Shown here piece after piece: positions 8,999-17,000 of a stretch of 24,300 nt of DNA. The notes below the pieces were generated by a model. The model saw nothing but the letters and a program-made list of their open reading frames with translations. It made no database searches and was not told the DNA's origin. The position numbers and the translations under genes are program-made. Numbering within the stretch: position 1 is the first letter of the stretch; each line of letters begins with the position of its first letter. Source of the DNA: a virus; IMG/VR virus record IMGVR_UViG_3300027782_004850, positions 1 through 24,300 of that record. One strand, written 5' to 3'.

Positions 8999-9643
8999 AT
9001 GTCTGATGATAACAAGTTGGAAGAACAGCTTAATGCTTTAACGGAAAAACACAAAGTTCTTCCTAAACATACTGATTTTCAAATAGAACATTTTATGCTT
9101 GGCAAGGAATCCACCACAAATGGAAAATTGTGGCAATGCATTCGTGAATTGAATTCTAGAAAAGAAAATTTATCAGCTGTTAATTTAGAAATAGAAGAAA
9201 CAAAAGATAACCTTGAATTGGCGAATTTAAAACTAGAATACTTTAAAAATAAGACAACATTTCGTAAAAATATTGCTTTAGAAAAAATCGAATCCAAAAA
9301 GAAAGAAATATTAATACGAAAACATGAGAGAAGATTGAAAAGCCTCGAAAATTCCCTTCCAAAAGTATTTGAAAGAAAAGAAGCTATTTTAGCTGAATGT
9401 AAAAAAATAATTGAGGTTTTTAATAAGTATAATCCAGATAATAAAGCCATAGATATTGATGACGAAAAAAATCAACTTGAGTATTGGAATTCAAGATTAA
9501 TGGAAGAAATAAATTTGAGTTCTATGTGTGGAGTGCCACCTAGTGTTGAACTTATTAAGTCCATCCTTGCCATGCCTAATGATTCCAATGTTAAAATTAA
9601 ACTTGGAAATGCTATGGCAGGGGCAAAAAAATTACTAAATTGA
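8999..9643 (+). CDS. Coiled-coil protein of the tail operon, 214 aa, function unknown
   Basis: ATG 8999 is chosen because of the GAGG just upstream; the frame also stays open back to 8969. The product is charged and mostly helical. A short N-terminal part contains THTDFQIEHFMLGKE-like sequence (residues about 24-38), followed by a long Lys/Glu-rich coiled coil (about residues 45-145) and a C-terminal Gly/Pro-containing helix region (CGVPPSVELIKSIL; AMAGAKKLLN). No transmembrane segment or catalytic motif is seen. Its location between fibre-like genes and the adhesin paralogues suggests an assembly chaperone, a scaffold or a structural connector. I do not recognise a named family. Confidence 0.6.
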   Translation: MSDDNKLEEQLNALTEKHKVLPKHTDFQIEHFMLGKESTTNGKLWQCIRELNSRKENLSAVNLEIEETKDNLELANLKLEYFKNKTTFRKNIALEKIESKKKEILIRKHERRLKSLENSLPKVFERKEAILAECKKIIEVFNKYNPDNKAIDIDDEKNQLEYWNSRLMEEINLSSMCGVPPSVELIKSILAMPNDSNVKIKLGNAMAGAKKLLN

Positions 9644-9656
9644 AATAACTAAACTT

Positions 9657-10676
9657 ATGGCTAGTAAATTAACATCCTACGACATTGGCTACTTACCCGG
9701 AGACTTATCTCTTTATCCACAAGCGATAGATAGTTATGACAATCTATATGAAGCTAAAAATTTAGCTTCGACTGTTCTGACACAAAATTTTGGCTTTAGT
9801 GGCAAGATCATGGTTGTGGAGGACACAACTAATTTTCCGGCTCAAGGCATCATTCGTGTAAGTATGCCCAACTATGAGGGCTTGACAAGTGAAATGATGT
9901 ATTATTCCACAAAAACTAATAATACATTTCAGAATTTCATACGAGGTTTTTGTGCTACAAGACAGAGTTCATGGCCTGTTGGCGCTAAAGTAGAAGCTGG
10001 CGTGATGGCTGAACATCACAATTCTATAAAAGATGCGATTCTGCAAATAGAGGCAAATCTAGGCACTTCAGATACTACCGATACTACGACTCTAAATGGT
10101 TTGTTGAAACAGCAGGAAGCAAAATACTTGGCTCCCAAAGCTCTTTTCAGAGCGTACCCTCTTAAAGGCCCATCACCATTAACTGTCAATTTCCATAATT
10201 TTACATCGTCTGTCGCAACAAGGTTCTTCTGGGATTTTGGTGATGGCGGCAGTTCTTACGATAAGAATCCATCTCATACATATTTGACAGAGGGCAATTA
10301 CACAGTTCAACTGCGTGTTATTACAGAACTTGGTGGACAAGGTTTTTCAACAAAAACAAGCTACATTCAGATTTCCAATGAATATACTGATCCATTCTTC
10401 TATGTTAGTCCAACCATTGGTTATTCTCAAGAATATGTAGATAAGAATGGTGGTAGTGTTACTAGTTTCACATTTATAGATCAAACAAATGCACAAATAT
10501 CAAATAGACTTTGGCAGTTTGATGACGGAAACAATTATTTTGCTGTTGATCCATATGAGCATGTTGTAAGTCATAGCTATCAAAAAGCCGGTACATACAA
10601 TCCATCGATCTTGATTGGACTGGAAGGCCAGCAAGTTCTAAGAGTATTCAGTACGCAAGGAATTACGGTGTTATAA
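9657..10676 (+). CDS. Adhesin paralogue 1: AEHHN anchor module plus two PKD-like domains
   Basis: The protein has 339 residues. Residues 1-140 form the N-terminal module shared with the three later adhesins: a strand pair with GIIRVSMPNYEGLTSEMMYY, an IRGF/GAKV segment and the helix VMAEHHNSIKDAILQIEANL (AEHHN at 118-122). Residues 161-240 are a PKD domain with the signature FFWDFGDGG, then SHTYLTEGNYTVQLRV. Residues about 246-339 are a second, weaker PKD-like domain (RLWQFDDGN, then VSHSYQKAGTY). PKD domains are Ig-like spacers common in surface and phage fibre proteins. There is no distal head, so this may be a short fibre or a connector. No clear ribosome-binding sequence precedes the ATG. 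Its stop overlaps the next start (TAATG). Confidence 0.75.
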   Translation: MASKLTSYDIGYLPGDLSLYPQAIDSYDNLYEAKNLASTVLTQNFGFSGKIMVVEDTTNFPAQGIIRVSMPNYEGLTSEMMYYSTKTNNTFQNFIRGFCATRQSSWPVGAKVEAGVMAEHHNSIKDAILQIEANLGTSDTTDTTTLNGLLKQQEAKYLAPKALFRAYPLKGPSPLTVNFHNFTSSVATRFFWDFGDGGSSYDKNPSHTYLTEGNYTVQLRVITELGGQGFSTKTSYIQISNEYTDPFFYVSPTIGYSQEYVDKNGGSVTSFTFIDQTNAQISNRLWQFDDGNNYFAVDPYEHVVSHSYQKAGTYNPSILIGLEGQQVLRVFSTQGITVL

Positions 10677-12925
10677 TGGCTCCAGAAATAACTTTTCCAA
10701 CCACTCTTGACACAGAAACAAATTTATATGTTGTAAAAGACTCTGCGTATCTTGTGCTTGTAAAAGATTACAATCCGGGGGATACAACCATTACTGTTGA
10801 GTTAGATACTCAAAAGACTCTTTTATTCCCCCCAACCGGAATCATCACCCTAACAGAACAATGCTCAGACCCTCAATACAGAGGACTGTCTTTTTATTAT
10901 GGATCACGAACAAACACGGTTTTTAGCGACCTGACAATAATCAACCCAGAACTAGATCACTACAAGCCAAGCAGGGTCACTACAGTAGTGATGAATGTAA
11001 TGGCAGAACATCACAATAACATAAAAGATTCTGTCATAGCCATAGAAAACTTTTCTGGCAAAAAAGGATTAGTAGGAAACTATAGCACAGTCAATACCGG
11101 AAATTTAGAAGAAAGAACCAATTTCCTTTACACAAAAGCCTTTGAGCCAAAGGCATGGTTTAGCGTCGATAAAAGAGTAGGCTTGGCCCCATTCACAGTA
11201 ACATTTACTAATCAATCAATTCGCCTAGGCGCAAACATACCCGGAAATACAATTCAATATTTTTGGAATTTTGGAGATAACACATCATCTAATGTTGTTT
11301 ATTATGAGGCAACATCCGATGTCCCATCATATGTTGAAAATGTTATCGTTGAAGACTTAGATGGTGGCACAATTGAAAAAACCTATACTAGGCCCGGAAC
11401 ATATACAGTTACTCTAACAGTTGTTAATGAATATGGCACAGATACAGTTGAATTTGCAGAATTGATCAATGCAAAATATGAAGCTCCAGATCAATGTGTA
11501 GTCCAATTTTCTGCTGTTGAAAATCAAGATGTAGTAAATGGTGTTTTTAAAACCCCAGCAAGTGTTAGTGTTATTGTTGGAATTCCAGCAGGAATAAATC
11601 CATCTACTAGCAGAACTTACTCAGGGGAAGAAGTAGATGGTTCTGGAAATCCAATTGACCCAATCAATAAATATACATGGCTACTTTCCGATGACACAAA
11701 TCATGGAAATGATCAAAATACGACAGCCTTTTATACTGTTGGTGGCATCTACGATGTGGTTGTCAGGTGTGATACTGATAGCAAAGCATATCGAATCACA
11801 ACATTCCCAAATTATATTAATGTTGTCGAAAGACAAAATCTATGGTTATCTACATTCTTTGGAAGCTCTACTACTGTTATACAGACATCTGAATTTGGCC
11901 TTATATCTGAAACATTTAAGACAAAACAAAATTCTTTTACCACTTTGGATATAACAACAACATTTTTAGAATCTCAAACAAATTCAACGCAGCTTTTAAG
12001 AGAATTTAAAAGGAATACTTCTTTTGCATCACGCTCTGGAATCGTTTCTGGTCTTCAAGGAACAGCGATTTTACATTATGCCACAGGACGATCTGGCGCT
12101 ACTATCTCCGACGAAAAAATTAAAGCGATTAACTACAATGGATTTTTGGAAACCTATACAGCCTTCCCTTTAGCAGGGCCGACATACATACAAAGACCTT
12201 GGAACTGGGTGGGGTTTGATTTCTTAAATAAAGTCACATTCATTTTTGGAAATCTACCAACCGCACAAAGCCCCGGATTCTCCTTGACAAATTTATCAAG
12301 GCAAATTCATGATTTGTTGACAAACACTCTTGATACAAGCACTATGTCATCTGGTGATTTTATAGGTGGTGCTACTGATCTGTTGAGCAACGCTGCTGAT
12401 TTTTCTGGTGGAGTTGCAATTTATGGAAATTTTAGTGCTTATAGATACGCATGGAGAAATAGAAAAGGATATATCCTTAAAAACAATGCAGTTGGTACAT
12501 TTTTTCAAATTAAATCATTCTTCTCATCTTACGAAGATGCAAATTATTCAGTTGCAGGCTTTGAAAAACTTCCCGACATTCTTGGACCAGTTAAATACGA
12601 AGGTCAGCTTGTAAATCTAAATAGTGGTCTATTCTTCTTCAATAATACTGGTGCGGTTTCCTCTTTTGACACAACTACAAATGTCTGGAAGACTGGTGGT
12701 CCGGGTCTTAATTCAGCAGAATTCACTACTTTGCAAGATACCACCGCTACAAATTATGACTCTGAATATAATACTTTGCTAGCATCTACTGACGGAGACA
12801 GAAGAGCCTATTTAAGTTTTGATTATTCGAACAATTCGTTCATAAAATTCAATGATTTGGATTTGACATTTACTAAATTACCAGCAAGACCATCTGGAAA
12901 TCAATGGAATTTTGGGTTTTTCTAA
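10676..12925 (+). CDS. Adhesin paralogue 2: AEHHN anchor, PKD domains and a probable propeller-like C-terminus
   Basis: The protein has 749 residues. The shared anchor module covers residues 1-130 (GIITLTEQ; VMAEHHNNIKDSVIAIENFS, AEHHN at 110-114). A PKD domain covers about 160-265 (IQYFWNFGDNTSS, KTYTRPGTYTVTLTVVNEYG) and includes an insertion between the FGD strand and the TYTRPGTYTV strand. A second PKD-like domain spans about 274-385 (INKYTWLLSDD, VGGIYDVVVRC). The rest, about 360 residues, is beta-rich without clear repeats. One kelch-like strand (SSFDTTTNVWKTGG) and repeated aromatic-Gly motifs (YGNFSAYRYAWRNRKGY) hint at a degenerate beta-propeller, which is uncertain. It is coupled to the preceding gene by a one-base overlap. 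A baseplate-attached adhesin role is inferred. Confidence 0.7.
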   Translation: MAPEITFPTTLDTETNLYVVKDSAYLVLVKDYNPGDTTITVELDTQKTLLFPPTGIITLTEQCSDPQYRGLSFYYGSRTNTVFSDLTIINPELDHYKPSRVTTVVMNVMAEHHNNIKDSVIAIENFSGKKGLVGNYSTVNTGNLEERTNFLYTKAFEPKAWFSVDKRVGLAPFTVTFTNQSIRLGANIPGNTIQYFWNFGDNTSSNVVYYEATSDVPSYVENVIVEDLDGGTIEKTYTRPGTYTVTLTVVNEYGTDTVEFAELINAKYEAPDQCVVQFSAVENQDVVNGVFKTPASVSVIVGIPAGINPSTSRTYSGEEVDGSGNPIDPINKYTWLLSDDTNHGNDQNTTAFYTVGGIYDVVVRCDTDSKAYRITTFPNYINVVERQNLWLSTFFGSSTTVIQTSEFGLISETFKTKQNSFTTLDITTTFLESQTNSTQLLREFKRNTSFASRSGIVSGLQGTAILHYATGRSGATISDEKIKAINYNGFLETYTAFPLAGPTYIQRPWNWVGFDFLNKVTFIFGNLPTAQSPGFSLTNLSRQIHDLLTNTLDTSTMSSGDFIGGATDLLSNAADFSGGVAIYGNFSAYRYAWRNRKGYILKNNAVGTFFQIKSFFSSYEDANYSVAGFEKLPDILGPVKYEGQLVNLNSGLFFFNNTGAVSSFDTTTNVWKTGGPGLNSAEFTTLQDTTATNYDSEYNTLLASTDGDRRAYLSFDYSNNSFIKFNDLDLTFTKLPARPSGNQWNFGFF

Positions 12926-12942
12926 TGATAAATACTTGCAAG

Positions 12943-12948
12943 AGAAGG
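12943..12948 (+). promoter_or_regulatory. Ribosome-binding site supporting TTG start at 12956
   Basis: AGAAGG at 12943-12948 lies seven bases before TTG 12956, in a gap of 30 bases after the previous stop. The paralogue beginning at 21766 also starts with TTG at the same protein position, which supports this unusual start. Confidence 0.6.
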
Positions 12949-12955
12949 CAATAAA

Positions 12956-14000
12956 TTGGCTGTTCCGTTTCCCCCTAAAGTTGTATACCCAATAGATTAC
13001 GATACAGATCGTACTCTTTTTAAGGTTTATAATACCTCAGAAACAGTTTTATCAGCTGACTTGGAAGTTTGGGCAACAACTATAAACATCGTTCCAGTAG
13101 ATTTAGATAAAGACGAAATTTGGGCTGAAAACGGGTTTGTCACTATCAGCGGAGAATTGATTTACTACAATTCTTTCACTAAAGATACCAATGGTAAAAT
13201 TCAATCACTAACAAACTGCATTCGTAATCTTGGTGGCAAGTCTCCTCAATTCAACTTGTCTGGAACTGATGTCCGGGGTTTTGTTCTTGCAGAACATCAC
13301 AATCAATTAGCACGGGCAATAGTAAATGCTGAAAACTTCTTTGGAATCAATCTTTCAGAAGACAAAACAACACTTGACTGGAGGATACGCAATCTCGCAA
13401 ATCAAGGAGCCATAATTGATGATTATGGCTGTCCCGAAGTTAATTTTAATTATTACATCATTTCAGAAGATATTTCTGTTGGAACAACTATTGCATTCAA
13501 TCTTGAAGTAAATGGAACATTTGATAGTTTTATCATAGATTTTGGAGATGAACAGTCAACCACTACTGTTACTGGTGGAACACACACATATGCACCGAAT
13601 TCACTAGTTGACCCTGTTGTAACAGTTACAGCGACAAATTGCGAATCAGTTTTGAGCGGAGTAAAAAGAGAAACCCTCAACCAACCTCTAGCGCAGCAGG
13701 CCATTATTGACCTAAATGTTGCTGTTCCAACTTTACCAGAGTTTCCTAATCTACCTTCTGTTTTCACAAATACTGTAAATAATCAATTACTTTTACCTCC
13801 TATAGTTTTCCCATGCCTAGACCCAGTTGGATTTGGACCTATTACTGTTCCTTCAGTAATTAAGATTACACCTCCATTGATTATTCCAAGTATAGTTAAC
13901 TTCATTAATTCTCCTAACATTCCCAGCACAGTTAGCATCAGTCCAGTCAGCATTAACCTTCCTAGTTACATATATGTTGAAGGATTGTGTTCTCCTATTC
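12956..14000 (+). repeat. Paralogous segment A, homologous to 21766-22810
   Basis: The first 345 codons here match the first 345 codons of the gene at 21766 at protein and DNA level. Examples are [64 protein letters not shown] and TVSISPV. Many differences are in third codon positions, which suggests duplication followed by purifying selection. The copies are direct repeats about 8.8 kb apart. Exact identity was not computed. Confidence 0.8.
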
Positions 14001-17000
14001 CTCCAACTCCATTTCCTCCCATTCCTTTGCCTCCTACCCCGACACCATCCCCGACACCATCCCCGACACCTACCCCGACACCATCCCCGACACCATCCCC
14101 GACACCTCCATCTCCAGTATCACCATCTCCAGTATCACCATCTCCAGTATCACCATCTCCAGTATCACCATCTCCAGTATCACCATCTCCAGTATCACCA
14201 TCTCCAGTATCACCATCTCCAGTATCACCATCTCCAGTATCACCATCTCCAGTATCACCATCACCTATACCACCGACACCTCCAAGTCCTATATCTCCTG
14301 TTCCTCCGGGCACACCCATACCTCCATCTTCTCCAATTCCGGGGCCTCCCGTGGCCCCAAATGCACCGGGAACACCAACAGCACCGGGGGCACCGTTGGC
14401 ACCGGGAGCGCCAGCTGCACCGTTTGCACCTGTGCCGTGGCCACCTGTAGCACCTCCGATTACACCTCCTTCTCCAATCCCACCATCCCCACCATCTGGA
14501 GGCTCGTATTCCTGTAGCAGGTATGGGTATGTTGGAGGAGGAAGCAGCGATGGCACTAATTGTTTAAATAATATTTTCAAAGTAGATTTTACTAATGATA
14601 CTGCATCTCTTGTTGGAACGGCAACTTTATATCAATCCGCACAAGACTTGCATGGTATAAGCGGAGCTTTTACACAGGGATATTTCTCTGGTGGAGCTAG
14701 CAATGCACTTACTACCAGAACAAATATTTTTGATTATGCATCTGAAACTCGTGCCAATCTTGATGCATCTGATTTGAATCGCTATAGAGGGTTTGGTGTT
14801 TCTGATGGTGCTTATCGTGGTTATGTTGGTGGTGGATCAACAGTATATTCTGGTGCATCTGTAAAAACTACTATTCGCATAGTCTACAGCAACAATGTTG
14901 TTTCGCAAATATCATCTTTAGAACTTCAAGAACCAATAACAGGACTTACTGGGAGCGATGGAGGAACACTTAAAGGATACTTTGCTGGTGGGTATACAGG
15001 TTCTTTGATAGCAAGAATTAATCAAATTAGTTATCAAAATGAAATACTTTCTTCTGCACCCGGAATTCTTTCCCCGGCTCGACAATATACCGCTGGTTGC
15101 TCTGGTACTGAAGCTAAAGGCTACTTGTCTGGAGGATTTAGTTCGACATGGAGCCAGTATACAACTATTTTAATTCACAATACAGGAAATACAGTCACAA
15201 AAGCTACGGCTGACTTAGGTTTTGGCATTCAAAGAGCAGCTGGCCTAACAAACAGACAGTCAAGAGGATATTTTGTAGGTGGAGAGGCAAATGGAGGGTT
15301 TGGAGGATTAACTCTGGGAACTTTGAATATTATTATGTTCTCATTAGATGCTTCTTTTGCTGCTTTGACATCTTTGCCATCAGGAGCCATTCGTCAAGGA
15401 ATGGGTGCTATTTCACCACTCTGCCGACCTTTGGGTGGTCCGGGTGGATTTATCGCTGGTGGTTCGTATGGTTATGATGGATTTATATCTAGCTATTCTA
15501 AGACAACAGACAAAATTGTTTTCAATTACGATACTACTGTAGCTGTGACATCTGCTGATCTAAAATCTTCACCAACTCGTCGTGAAGCAACAGCAGGTGT
15601 TTCTGGAAACTCTTCCAGAGGATACTGGGCTGGAGGCTATGCAGATAGATTTACATCCGTAATAGATAAAATTTATTATAGCGTTGAAAGAACTGTAGCT
15701 GTTGGAACGGCTGTACTTACTGATGGAACACATGGTGCTTGTGGCGTTTCACAGGGTGCTTACAAAGGAATTATAGCTGGAGGGTACAGAAAAACTGGTA
15801 CTGTAACTACTAAACACGCTTTCAAATTAACATATGCAAGTCCCGAAACGCTTAGTGCTGTAACGACAGCAGATTTATACGAACCTATGTCTTACATGGG
15901 TTCGATATCAAACAACCTTTATAAAGGTTATTTTGCGGGTGGCATAAATGAAGTAGTTCGTTATGGATCAATGCAAGTAGTAGCGTTTTCAAGTAATACA
16001 ACTTATTTGCTTGCATCTAAAAACCTTACCAGAGCAGTATCTGAACTTGCTGGAATGGATGCTGACAATACTAAAGGATACTTTGGTGGCGGTGATACAT
16101 CTCCTTACGGATCATCTAATGTAATTGATAAGTTTGATTTTGCAACTGACACAATTACTGCAACAGCAAATATTGATAAATGCCTTTCAACGGCAAGAAC
16201 AGGTTTGGGAGCAGTTTCTGAACGAGTTTCTAAAGGTTATTTTGTTGGGGGCTCATCTGGTGTGTTAAAAGATATTGGGACATGTGATAAAATAACATTC
16301 GCAACAGATATTACTAATGCAACTTTATCTGGCAACCTTACTCAATCAAGGACATATGTTGCTGGTGTGTCGGCTGTTGTCAGACCAACAATGTCTTCGG
16401 CTGGAGCCTATTTTACTGGTGGATACCGCAGCAGTAATCCAACAGTACTGACAGAAAAAATAGTTTACCAAGATGATATTAGCTTTTATTTAGAAAGCGC
16501 AAACCTATTAATTAGAAGAGCTAATGCAGCAGCTATTAGTGAAAGTGAATATTATGGATATATCTGTTCAGGCAATTTATCAGAGTATGGAGATACATCT
16601 TTAACCAATACATTTGAATATATTGACTATTCAAATGATACAAGAGGTTTCATTGGCAGTAGCGTTATTGGCCAAACAAGAGAGTCTATGGCTGGCTGCA
16701 CAGGCAACGATACACATGGATATTTTGCAGGTGGCCAGACAACAACATTTAGTTCTAGAATTGATAAATTTAGCTATGAAACAAATGCTTGCAATCAACT
16801 AACATCAGAAACATTATCAAGTGCAAGATCTTTTTTAACAGCAATTTCAAGCGGATACAATAGGGGTTATTTTGCAGGAGGATTAAACACAGTTACTGTT
16901 TCAACAATAGAAAGTATTCTTTTCAGCACGGATGTAGTTTCAACAAATTCGAGTGTAATTCTAGGTGGCCCAAGATGGGGGTTATCAGGTAATGATGGAG

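Noticed and set aside
12927-12934. T4-type late promoter (GATAAATA, one mismatch to TATAAATA) in the gap before the giant adhesin
   Set aside because: An exact TATAAATA also occurs inside a coding region at 7261-7268, so in AT-rich DNA such octamers are expected by chance. No other promoter feature is seen.
14039-14272. CRISPR-like array
   Set aside because: Units are 12 and 15 bp, directly adjacent, without spacers, and in frame within a coding region.
13974-14517. Two further forward-frame open frames over the repeat tract
   Set aside because: The 12-bp and 15-bp units contain no stop in any forward frame, so all frames stay open by construction. The adhesin frame is supported on both sides.
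13966-14580. Minus-strand 204-residue collagen-like (Gly-Asp-Gly/Gly-Asp-Thr) open frame
   Set aside because: It is the antisense shadow of the Pro codons in the linker (CCN reads as GG-containing codons on the other strand). It has no homologous partner in the paralogue and lies wholly inside the adhesin gene.
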